From: Angiostrongylus vasorum
Lineage: Eukaryota; Nematoda; Chromadorea; Rhabditida; Metastrongylidae
Length of the DNA stretch: 64,000 nucleotides
NCBI GenBank assembly: GCA_018806985.1
Contig: JADANN010000256.1
Coordinates: 347,501-411,500 of the forward strand
Reading direction: 5' to 3'
Shown here one piece after another: positions 10,760 to 20,867 of the stretch. Every line of letters begins with the position of its first letter. Position 1 is the first letter of the stretch. A model generated the notes under the pieces. The model made no database searches. It saw nothing but the letters and a program-made list of their open reading frames with translations, and had not been told where the DNA came from. The position numbers and the translations under genes were made by a program.

Positions 10760-12870
10760 GTGGGTGACAAACCAGAGGTTGCTGAAATCTGAGGACCATT
10801 CTAGCTTGATCTTGCAAGTGAAAAGGATACGGTACGACGTTATCGCACATGCTGAGACGAATAGACGCTACCCACTCAACACCGTGTATGACACCAGAAA
10901 AGAACCGTTGCTCGGAACATGTGATGGCAGACGAGACGGCGGCGCACCCGTCAACACGAACATCGACTCACTTTTAATTCACTCCAACAACTAGCTACCG
11001 GAAACAGACGTTTACTGTTGGAGAAATGTGAATTAATTCGAGATTTGACGTTCTTTGTCGTCTAAACACCAACATGGAGCTTTAACGAAAACAGTCGAAG
11101 CGTTTCTATGTGGACTTGAAGAAGTTTCATAGAGAAGACCATCCATCCCTTAAAACCACTACCGAAGATTCTAACGCTAAGATCGAACCCTAGAAAAATG
11201 TCTTAAAACGTTATATTGAGGAACACGGATTGAAACGGAGAGAAAATTGTGGGCACCTTTCCGATTTTATGACGGATACCATGACCATTGGTGGTAACTC
11301 GCAAATACAGAAGTTCACTCCCAATGCTGAACGTGGGCGAATCCCAGTGGATAGTACCATAACGAAATAGGCCACATCATAGTAAATGGAAGGCTTTACC
11401 TAAGCGATGTCGCTGCTGTCTCAAAATTCTAAACGAGGTCAGACCATAGCTTCCACTCGTGCATGATCCATTTCTCGCGAAAAAAGAGAATGAGAAAATA
11501 AATTCGAAAAGAAAAAAACAAAATCTTAAAACCACGATGAGTTGAGATTTATTCAGTTCATTATGTCGGGTGTTAGGAAGATGTCGTTCTCGATAACATC
11601 GAGAGGAAATGAAATCGGCTCATTCAATATCTTCACCTTAGCGCTTTGAAAGCTGAGAGTTCGAAAGTCACAAAGAGAGGTCTGTCTTCAAAAACACTCG
11701 GGCTGATACGCCAGCGTGGAATCGCACGAGCAACAGGCATCCTCCAACTCACCTTCGAACCTGCAAAAGAATGCAGAGAGGCGGTAAAAAAAGGATCTTA
11801 AATAGAGAACAGTAGCATTTATGATCGGGATTGAAGAGGCTGGGAAAATCGTTCGCAAACCCATCGAAACTTCGCCTATTACGAAATCAAGGTCGTCGCA
11901 TTCCGACGCTCAAACGGGACAGTTACAGCATCCCGAAAGGTAATGGAGAAAATCATTGTCGATTTCTGTGCGGATCTCTTCAATACCATGTCCTTCTGTG
12001 CTCATGCGAAAAAAAGTATGGATGTGTCAAACCACCAGTTTTCCTTTCCAAAATTTGGCATGCTGTTTCATCAGAGAGAGATCGAACAACACCATGTCAG
12101 GACAGGATGAGATCTGAACACCTGAAGGTGAAAATCGTTGGTAGGCAATTGCACCATTTTCGCTTTAATGATGACACCGTTCTTATAATACCAAACACTA
12201 GCCAAGCGGAATGAATGCTTGTCGACTTCGACAAAGCCTGTGGAACGATTGACCTTCGAGTAACTCCTCACGAAACCGTGTTCAACGGTGCGACTGTCTC
12301 CGAATATTCTAGCTGCATTTGTCTAGGTCGGGCTACCAACATGATGAACTCCGGTTCTTTCCTAACCTTTTGACTATACGATGCTTCCCGCCTGTATCAG
12401 AAACGTGGTCGCTGCTTAAGCAGGATGAAAGGTCACTCAGCGTTATTGAACGAGCAATAGAAATGGCGATGCTAAGAGCATCCAGTGTCACACAAGTGAG
12501 CGAAAGGATCCCAAGCCCCGAGCTATACGAACGATAAAAAAACCAAAGTAGCCCTTCTACAGGCGAAATTGAAGAGAAAGTTTGCGGGATACGTAAAGCG
12601 TATGATCGAGTGCCGGTGTGCAAGAACCGTTAGTGAGTGGATTCCTCGGTGTTTCAAACGCACTTCGGGAGGACCTCCGATCCGATGGTTCAGAGTTTTT
12701 TACGAAAACCTTAAAAGAAAAGTTATGATGCCCAACGAGTCCCTAAAGCGACTAAACGAGATTGATCATCTTTCGGTGGCCTTCCTTTTACACACTTGGC
12801 CCCCGTGGAGCCCATTTGCTAACTGTGCTTTTCCACCTGCTGTTGCACCAGGTATAAAGCACAACTGATT
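10760..12870 (+). mobile_element. RTE-type retrotransposon relic 1, internally deleted
   Basis: Endonuclease-domain fragments begin near 10780 (RYDVIAHAETNRR). Linker and reverse-transcriptase fragments follow, and the C-terminal tail ends near 12780. At about 12118-12128 MRSEHLK is joined directly to VKIVGRQLHHFRF, so the fingers and most of the palm are missing. Many stops and frameshifts. Same family as the copy at 46.0-48.4 kb. Confidence 0.72.
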
Positions 12871-13329
12871 TTTGATGTCCTGGCCTGTACAATGGAGTCC
12901 CCCATATTGATTGTTGACAAAGTTCGAGTCTTCAGATTCCCTCTCTTATGTGGTTACCAATACTCCTAACATTGCAAGTTCACGGTCCCCCATGTGTGCG
13001 CTAAGCCAAGCATAACTGTATTATAGTTCCCCTTGTTCCAGTGCAGATCAAAATGGTTCATTATGTTAACACAGGCGAACACCACCTGTAATATTTGGAG
13101 ATGATAACCCTCTTGAGTGTAGTTCACCCCCCAAAACAATTTCCCCCTTTAATGAAGACCCTTTCCTTAAGGTTTAACCGCGAGAATTTTTTTTGAGTGA
13201 GTTATCGAAATCTGCATACATTCGTTTTCCGTGCTTAATCTTTTTGAAACCAATATCAAGTATAAGGAGAAAGTAAGTTAATGAGGCAGTATTGCCTTGT
13301 CGAATCCCTCTCTCTAGGTCAATTATACC

Positions 13330-13705
13330 TGCTTGGATTCTTGGGTACGCACCTTCATTGGTTGTTCGGGTCGCGCCATATTTTTATTTTTTCTCGGAGT
13401 TTTGATGGTTTAGCCATTGTGGTTCTCGGTTGTTTCGTGGTCAGCCTAGCCAAAGTCTTCCCTAAGTCGTCTCAATCAGACGCAGTCGCCATCCTAGTGG
13501 ATCAGAGGAAGATTTGCCACAATGCGACTAGTTTGATACGAGGACAGTGGTGCCTCCCTATATTGGTTTACTTATAGCCGGGCTTCCTGGTGGAAACGCC
13601 TGGCTCCTCAGCTCTGGAGACCCTGTTGGGGGGATGAATTCACCTGCTGCATATCGCATCGCGACCCAGTAACATCTTCCAGCCACGCTGAGGCAGTAAA
13701 CCGAT
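13330..13705 (-). repeat. Rep-3 copy, inverted
   Basis: Contains GGTCAGCCTAGCCAAAGTCT and, at its right end, CCACGCTGAGGCAGTAAACC: the reverse complement of the Rep-3 consensus. Confidence 0.68.
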
Positions 13706-14499
13706 GGGAGGTGGTCATTTATAATGTCGATAATTGCGTACCATTTATAAACGTTGGAAATAGGGAGAAGAATACTGTGCCAACAGAGCGGATTTCGTGA
13801 ACGTTATTAGTTTAGGCGCTTCAAAATATCTAAGAATGCGTAAACTACCAAGACTCGCAGAAAAACTCCAAAAATTGACGTTGGTCTTTTGAAATCAATA
13901 TTAGCATTTTACGCTCCAGAAAGCATTATGTTTTTGTGGCAAAAAATACAAAACATGAATAAATTGAGTAGTATGCTAAAAACACTAAGCAAATTAATCG
14001 CATCTTCACTTCACAAGGAGCTTAAGGAAGTTACCTTAATCGTGAATGACTATTCAAGAACAAGCGTTGTTAAATCTTTGACCTCAGGGCTAATATGGTT
14101 GGCCAGGGTCAAATTTTTTTCAAATTCAAGCTCAAGTTTTTTTTGCGATGCTCGAGTTAGAGATTGAACCAGTAGAGAAAACGGGCTTACCTGCTGTCTC
14201 ACTCCAGTGGGATAAATTTTCGGTGCTTTGATTCTTCTATAAAAACGAAGCAGACTTACCGTAACCAGCCAAGAGAGTATAATCTTAAGGCGCATAATAT
14301 AAGCCGAATTAATAAGAATGAGGTAGACCTGTAACATGCAGCTGAAGCCGTGCCCACAATCATGCAAGGTTTTATTGCTTTTTGAAAGGATTCAAAAGTC
14401 TGGTTAAACTGCGGTAAATAGAACCACTCTAGCCTGTAATCTGTTTATAACTGAATGACTCGACCAAACACTAGTTGAGCCAGAATTAACCTGTTAGTT
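13706..14499. other. Spacer with no recognised feature
   Basis: Lies between Rep-3 and Rep-C. Short chance ORFs only. Confidence 0.4.
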
Positions 14500-14765
14500 T
14501 TTTAATGATGCTGAGATATTTGCAAAACTCCGGACCGCAGGTGTCTGCGGTGGGGAACGAATGCGCTATTGTCCTTTCCGGGGAGTAACGCGTTCACCAC
14601 CACACCATGCGGGTCCTTCGTTTCGCCTGTCTCTTAGCTAGTTCTATCGATCTTTTTGCCATCAGCAATCACCCGTCAGTGGGATTGATCTGGGGAGCCC
14701 GAATCGGCAACGAACCCAGTTAAGCTGAGGCTGCAGTTATAATCACAATTTTAACTTATATTTTT
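14500..14765 (+). repeat. Rep-C copy, complete unit
   Basis: ATGATGCTGAGATATTTGCA to AGTTATAATCACAATTTTAA, about 260 bp, without the outer inverted termini seen in other copies. Left flank of the unknown 14.77-16.02 kb insert. Confidence 0.75.
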
Positions 14766-14769
14766 TAGC

Positions 14770-16020
14770 AGCTATTCCCAGAATAGTTTCTATTTTTCTT
14801 CTATATCTATTTCTATCTTTGTATGACTGTATGTTTCGGAAATAAGTGTCATATCCGTTTTGTTATCTTGGTTCGCGCCTGTCAGGGCTCGTCCGCTCTT
14901 TAGATCCGTACAGTGTTGATCTCGTCCGCTCTTTAGATCCGTACAGTGTTGATCTCGTGTATCACCATTGTACATTATCGCAGTTGTTAAGTCCTACCGC
15001 ACATAGTCATTACTGTACATTAGACTCATCATATCATTATTGAATGATAGTTGCGAATTGTACGTTAACTTCGCATTACCGTCACTACGTTACGTTTCCC
15101 ACCAGCCCAGTATATCGTCATCATCATCCTGGTCCTCATCCTAGTGTCTCTGTTCATCGTTTATCAATTGATTTGCCGTGCGTTGTCGGTAGCGGCGGCT
15201 ATACTAAAATGCGTTCTGTCTGCAACGCCATCGGTGGCATGTACCATTCCTCCCACACGGTACGCCATGCGTACGAGGCCGCCAACTTATGCTGTGCATT
15301 CTGTTAGGCCGCTATAGGCTTATCAGTTTCCAGCCATTACCATAGTGGTCCTTGACTCTTAGGCAATGGTGGCATCCATCGATGCTCAAACTTCACGTTG
15401 CTTACATAGCGTTATCCACGACCAGCCGCCTGACTGTGTTCCGTAGATGACTCATCACTTACTGTCCTCATTGATCCACTAAAATGCACCTCATCGCTAT
15501 AATGTTGAAATCTTAGCTCAACCGGAAATACGGCCCGTCTGTATCCCTCTCCGCCTCAGCATACAGTCTCCTTCCTCCGCCCTCAGCATACTGTCTACCT
15601 CAGCCGCCGCGCCGGCCGCGGATAGACGCGACGCGGCATCGCTCACGGCTAACCAACGGTTACTTCTTGGTAATTATTCATTATTACTGTTAATGTAATT
15701 GTGTTAACTACTTGTTAATGGTATAGTAATATTCGAATGCCATTATCTCGTTGTTAGCCTCACTTCACTACTAGCCTTAGCATCTCAATAGCTTTAACTC
15801 ACGTCATTCCTCTACCATTACTTCTCCATCGTTACTATTATGTTATTAATGTTGTATTTGTGTGTTAAAGGTTTAACTACCCAAGTTTGAGATATTGCTC
15901 TGTGACAACTACGAGAAGTCCCGCATGGCGTCTTCTCACGAAGTCGAGCATTCTGCTAAAAGCTAGTGAATATTCGGTGCCGAGTACTGACTCGGCCTAT
16001 TTTCCACTAGCAGCTACAAT
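14770..16020. other. Unidentified ~1.25-kb segment between Rep-C elements
   Basis: Composition differs from the surroundings: pyrimidine-rich, with a GC-rich patch (CCGCCGCGCCGGCCGCGGAT) at about 15,600. No credible ORF. It could be a solo LTR or an unknown element; no end signature was found. Confidence 0.4.
14889..14954. repeat. Perfect 33-bp tandem duplication
   Basis: TCGTCCGCTCTTTAGATCCG plus 13 bp, twice in a row without a mismatch. At the left end of the unknown insert. Confidence 0.95.
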
Positions 16021-16025
16021 AATAT

Positions 16026-16195
16026 TATTTACTGCCTACTCTTTTTAACAGTACGGTATGTATTGCGAAATATAACTTTTTAATGATGCTGAGATATTTG
16101 CAAAACTCCGGACCGCAGGTGTATGCGGTGGGGAACGAACGCGCTATTGTCCTTTTTTGTATACACTGCCGTTAAAAAAGAGTAGGCAGTAAATA
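16026..16195. repeat. Rep-C fold-back element with terminal inverted repeats
   Basis: Left end TTTACTGCCTACTCTTTTTA and right end CCGTTAAAAAAGAGTAGGCA are inverted repeats. Inside is a truncated Rep-C (GATGCTGAGATATTTGCAAA to GAACGCGCTATTGTCC). Confidence 0.7.
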
Positions 16196-16401
16196 ATATA
16201 AGTTAGAATTGTAACCTGTTAATGTCAGTAGCTTGAGAGGAACGATGAATATCACGCTTTGATGTCTTGCTTTTGTAATGCTTTTCGGAATGGCTTACCT
16301 ACAAATAGTTTGTCGGGCTGTTCATGGTAAATGAGGAATTAATTTGTAAGAAGCATCTTGAGTCGTCGTTTTTTCTCGAATTGGCGATCAGGGCAGAATA
16401 A

Positions 16402-16405
<4 letters not shown>

Positions 16406-16443
<38 letters not shown>

Positions 16444-16450
16444 ATATATA
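16406..16450. repeat. (TA)n microsatellite
   Basis: About 17 uninterrupted TA units, then TGTGTATATATA. Confidence 0.97.
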
Positions 16451-17072
16451 AAGGATAAAACTCGGCGTTGATCGATCCCTGAGGGATCCGCCATGCATTC
16501 GACTTCATTAAGTATCTCAAAAGACCGAGTTTTTTTATAAATGTCAGCATAGATAGTTGATATATTTATTTATATGGTCTTATAAACCGATCTTCTTTAG
16601 CTGATACGAGGTTGGTACAGGGTCTTCGTTGTCGTTGTCGATGTTGTTGTTGTTGTTTTTTGTTGGTCGATGGCTGACGTTTCGGCGATTTCGCCTTCCC
16701 TCAGAGCCGTGATGTTACAAGTGGGAAGTTTCATCGACCATCGACCAAAGAACGAGAACAACAACAACAACAACAACGACAACGACAACTAAGACCTCTA
16801 CCAACCTCGCATTGGCTAAAGAAGATCAGTTTACAAGATCATATAAATAAATATATCATTAATTATCGGTGGAGGTGGCTGGATGCATATCTCGCCTTCA
16901 CAATGATTCGCGGTGGCCTGCCGATGTATCGAGCCAGTGCTATCCTCCTAGACAAGTCTAGTACCAATTTGCCGACCTCGCGGGGATGGAGGGCTTGGTG
17001 GGCCATTGGTGTGGGGATCGGTTCCACGTGTGTGTCGCAGTGGCGCCTCCAATCACTGCAGCATGCGCGCCT

Positions 17073-17075
<3 letters not shown>
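16450..17075 (-). repeat. SINE-A copy split by Hairpin-2
   Basis: The 3' end lies at about 16450-16525 and the head and core at about 16870-17075, both inverted. The ~345 bp between them is the palindromic Hairpin-2 element, absent from the intact copy at 33 kb: a nested insertion. Confidence 0.7.
16525..16870. repeat. Hairpin-2 palindromic element
   Basis: The left end TGATATATTTATTTATATGG mirrors the right end CATATAAATAAATATATCAT. (GTTGTT)n pairs with (CAACAA)n, and the centre carries GGCGATTTCGCC. Nested in a SINE-A. Confidence 0.75.

Positions 17076-17103
<28 letters not shown>
17075..17103. repeat. (TA)n microsatellite
   Basis: About 14 TA units followed by CATACATA. Confidence 0.97.
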
Positions 17104-17107
<4 letters not shown>

Positions 17108-17330
17108 CATAATTACACCAGCATGTACATGGCTATGTATGCAGATATACAGTGGATCAACCTGGCCCAGCGGCAACATGTTTATCACCTCCTGGATACA
17201 TCGCTTCACAGCAAGTAATACATGGTCGCTTGGTTATGTGTTCAAGCACTTCCGCTGGTCGAACGGGGAACGCCATGAGACCTCGCGTGACGAAAAATCC
17301 CCAGCCCCAGCGTGGTAGTGTGGCACTGTA

Positions 17331-17414
17331 GAGCAAGAAAAACAAGCAAGAAAAACAAGCAAGAAAAACAAGCAAGAAAAGTACCAAGCAAGAAAATATA
17401 CCAACAAGAAAAAT
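17331..17414. repeat. 13-bp tandem repeat
   Basis: AAGAAAAACAAGC repeated about three times, then decaying copies. Confidence 0.9.
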
Positions 17415-17473
17415 GCAGGAAAGAACGATGCTACCTTTCTATTTAGAATTTCGACAATTTGAAATGATTTTAC

Positions 17474-17742
17474 GAACATTCCAAGCTTTGTGCTTTATTC
17501 AATGCATTTGCATAGTCTCTAACCTCCGATAACTTTTTTTGTGCTGAAGCAACCACATGTTCCTTGCACCAAAGCGCTTGTCTAAGCTTTACTGTAGTAA
17601 ATAGGCTTCTGATAATTTGTTGGACACCATTTGCTGTCAAAACGTTTTCATTTTTTTCCATCTGTGCTAAGATGTTGTTCATAAGAGATAGGTGTGGTTC
17701 GTTCTGTACCATAGCGTGTGATAACTCGAGGAGAATAGCATA
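17474..17742 (-). CDS. Candidate exon of an unidentified gene downstream of rGC-1
   Basis: An 89-codon open stretch with plausible splice sites (ACATAG acceptor, GTAAAA donor). Reads ILLELSHAMVQNEPHLSLMN, then AQMEKNENVLTANGVQQIIR, then SLFTTVKLRQALWCKEHVVA. The composition is helical and polar, unlike chance translation of AT-rich DNA. I do not recognise the family; the heptad-like pattern suggests a long helical domain. Confidence 0.4.
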
Positions 17743-17946
17743 CTATGTACTCCAAAAAAATAAAAGCGGATCGAGCAAAAAGATTGTCTTAATTACTTCT
17801 CTTGAAAGAGTAAAGTTATTACCAGATCAGTTTCTGCGGTCATGGTCTGATATAAATGATGCTTCGTCCCACCGTTGATTTTTCGACCTCAGTAAGCCAA
17901 CATTTCACTGCGTTGCACTTTGTTTTGGACGGCATCCTCATGACCT

Positions 17947-18075
17947 TCAACGTTGTTCTGCCATTTTCACAAAAGAACGAGCAATGGCTTTCTGTATCTG
18001 TTTTTCAATCTGCGCTTCCATGTAGTTAATGGCAGCACTATGATGAATATAAGTCCCAAATGTTCCCTTTCCCAT
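17947..18075 (-). CDS. Candidate 5' exon of the same unidentified gene
   Basis: A possible start ATG at 18075 opens MGKGTFGTYIHHSAAINYME then AQIEKQIQKAIARSFVKMAE. A related-looking segment, EGHEDAVQNKVQRSEMLA, follows in another frame at about 17885-17945, implying one more indel. The ATG lies about 110 nt past the rGC-1 AATAAA, a spacing seen in nematode operons. Confidence 0.3.
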   Translation of the reverse strand: MGKGTFGTYIHHSAAINYMEAQIEKQIQKAIARSFVKMAEQR

Positions 18076-18184
18076 TGCTTGTAAAAAGAAGATGACATTA
18101 AAATAGATTCCTTGAAATCCACTAGCACAGCATTACCACAATCAAAATGGCATTCCATTTTACCACAAATGCGTGCAAACGGAG

Positions 18185-18190
18185 TTTATT
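18185..18190 (-). terminator. poly(A) signal of rGC-1
   Basis: AATAAA on the minus strand, 58 nt past the TGA stop: a canonical distance for a short nematode 3' UTR. Confidence 0.6.
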
Positions 18191-18247
18191 TCGGTAATAA
18201 ACAATCTGATTGAAGAAAACTGCTTATAGGAAACTATAGGCTTTCCT

Positions 18248-18412
18248 TCACTTATTCTCGCCATCTTCGATTTGCGTTTCGTGGACGACAGAGTTTGTCT
18301 TGTTCTTCTCTTCAGAAGCAGGATGGCCATCAGAAAGAGGCAGCACAACTGAAGAGTTACGCTCTCCCTTACTACGCCCCAGAAGCCAAAACGTCTCCAT
18401 CACGCCTTTACC
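18248..18412 (-). CDS. rGC-1 last coding exon
   Basis: Begins [20 protein letters not shown], the conserved end of the cyclase domain, then a polar tail ending IEDGENK and TGA. 55 codons including the stop. TTCTAG acceptor. Confidence 0.93.
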   Translation of the reverse strand, partial: GKGVMETFWLLGRSKGERNSSVVLPLSDGHPASEEKNKTNSVVHETQIEDGENK

Positions 18413-20812
18413 CTAGAAGAATGCAATACGATTGCGGATACAAAAAGAATACTATCTTATTTCTTAGGTATTTCTTAGAAAGTAGACCAACAAAAAAAGT
18501 ACACGGTTTGTGACAGTTCCAAACGGTGCTGTTGGACATCGAGCATGTCTAGTGGAAAATATTTGTCGTAGTTGAACGCTTCCTTTTTACTTCTGCCTAC
18601 TGTCGGATTGTTATCACATCAGCAAAACATGGTGTGCTCACTTTTATCATCACCTCCCCCTCTGGATATCACGTCGAATCCCCCAGTTACAAGCAGTAAG
18701 TTCCTCGCGTCAGGTGATAAATGGATCATCCCCTGCTAGAAATAGAACATCGTCAAATTTACAGAAACAGAATTTGAATGTTGCATCATACTAACAACTA
18801 TCATTCTCAAATTTCTGTCTTTTTTTCCTCCTTTCCTTTCCTTGCAGGAATTCAGCTTTCAGTAACTTTCATCATTTCCACCTGCGAATGGAATGTTGGC
18901 ATCGTAGTAGATTGGCCACCAAGAAAGATTCATGAGACTGCGCCTTACTTTACACTTACTTAGCAAAAAAGATTTCTCATATGTTTTGTTTATCGAACGT
19001 CATGTCAAATGGCGAAGCGGAATGTGGGACCATGGACAGTGCTAAGCAGGAAATTTGAAAGTGTGCTGCACTAATGCAACGTTGAGACGATGGAGAACGA
19101 ACAGCAAAGAAATATGTGCAGATTGTTTAGAGATCGCATGCTTTCAGAAATTTATGAAATAACCTCAACAACTAGCGAGTAAACTGAGCAGTTCAAAGGA
19201 ATATATAAAATAAGATTTAAGGGAACCCTAACATTTCCAATCCAAGTCATAATTGTGAAAAAACGTTTGTCTTAGAAAAAGATTACGATGAGGAAAAGAA
19301 TCTGAAAACAGAACGTTTTCCGTTGCTTTCCATTCGGCTGGCCGTGTTCACGGTGTCACCGAACAGGCAATATCGAGGCATCGTTTGGCCTACAACTCCT
19401 GTCACGACGGAACCTATAAACGAACTGTTAATGAGTGCTTTATTATACATCGACCCATTAAAAACTTTGGTGGAAGTCGTATTGGCCTAACTACATCACT
19501 TTATCATATGTCATCTTTAATGTTCCAATAATTGTAGCACCACCCTCATCGTAGCTTGGAGGTGTTCTTGGATGTTGGGCGCGATGTACAGTTGTGGGAT
19601 TCATCCCCCTGGCAGAGTCTCCCATGCTGAGAAGGAGTCCGGTATTACTATCATAGAGCCTAGATGAGAGTAAATCAATACCAGGATCCACCATCGTCCT
19701 GGTATCAAATTAGTCTCATGGTGGCTAGTCTCCATATGATCCCCGAGGGCTACGACTGCCTGTGGTGGTGAAGACCTAGGGAAGACTTTGGCCAGGCTGA
19801 CCTCGGGATTCCAGGGAACCACAACAGCTAGACCAGCAGATCTCCGGAGAATGGAAATTATGCTGGTGCCCGCACAAGCAGTGAAGACGAGCCGTCCAAG
19901 TATCCAAGTAAGTGTTATCATTTATTAATATTAATATTGTTATTATTTCATTATTATTAATATTTTCTAAGGGCGGATAGCACAGTGGTAATGATGTTGG
20001 TTATCACGGTCGTGGTGTTAGTTCTGTTCCATTCCTGACCAACCAAGCCTCTCATCCCTCCGGGGTCAGGAAATTGGTACAGGACTTGTTCGGGAAGAAA
20101 TACTCTCTGCAATCTAAGTAGGAACGCTCCAGCCCAACAATCCCAAGACTCCAGGGGAAATTGATCGACCAGCATTCTACGACATTCGAGATGAAATGAA
20201 AAATCGTCAAGCACCGACGGAAGCCACACGTGAAAACTTAAAAGACCGTGGATGATGGACGCGAGGAAATGAATCGGATGTGGGAAGTTTTGTGATCCGC
20301 ACCGTAGACGTGAAGACGGGTCATATAAAACAAAATAAAAAAAATATTATTTACTTCGATATTTGGATGGCCCGTCTTCAGTGTTTGTGCCGGCCCAAGC
20401 ATAATTTCCATTTTTCGGAGACCTACTGATTTAACCACTAGGGTTCTCTGGAGCCCCGAGGTCAGACTAGGCATTGTCTGCCTTAGGTCGTCATCACCAC
20501 ACGCGGTCGCCGCTTTCGTGGATCAGAGGGAAAATTGCCACCATGCGACTAGTCTGATAGCAGGACGGTGGTGAAATCTCATATTGGTTTACTCTTAGCT
20601 GGGCTTCCTGGTGGAAGAATCCGCGCGCTGTGCATCACTGCCCGACAACCAGTAACAACTGTCAGTCATGATAAGACGATAAACCTTTAGGAGGATTATC
20701 ATTATTATCATCAGTGGTGCTATTACTACTACTATTGCTATTACTATTACTGTTACTATTACTGTTACTATTACTACCACTATTATTATTATTAGTGTTA
20801 TTATTATTATTA

Positions 20813-20867
<55 letters not shown>

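Noticed and set aside
14889..14954. CRISPR-like repeat
   Set aside because: Only two adjacent units with no spacer, in a eukaryotic context.
17157..17479. Hydrophobic minus-strand ORFs resembling membrane segments
   Set aside because: They arise from the 13-bp AAGAAAAACAAGC tandem repeat.
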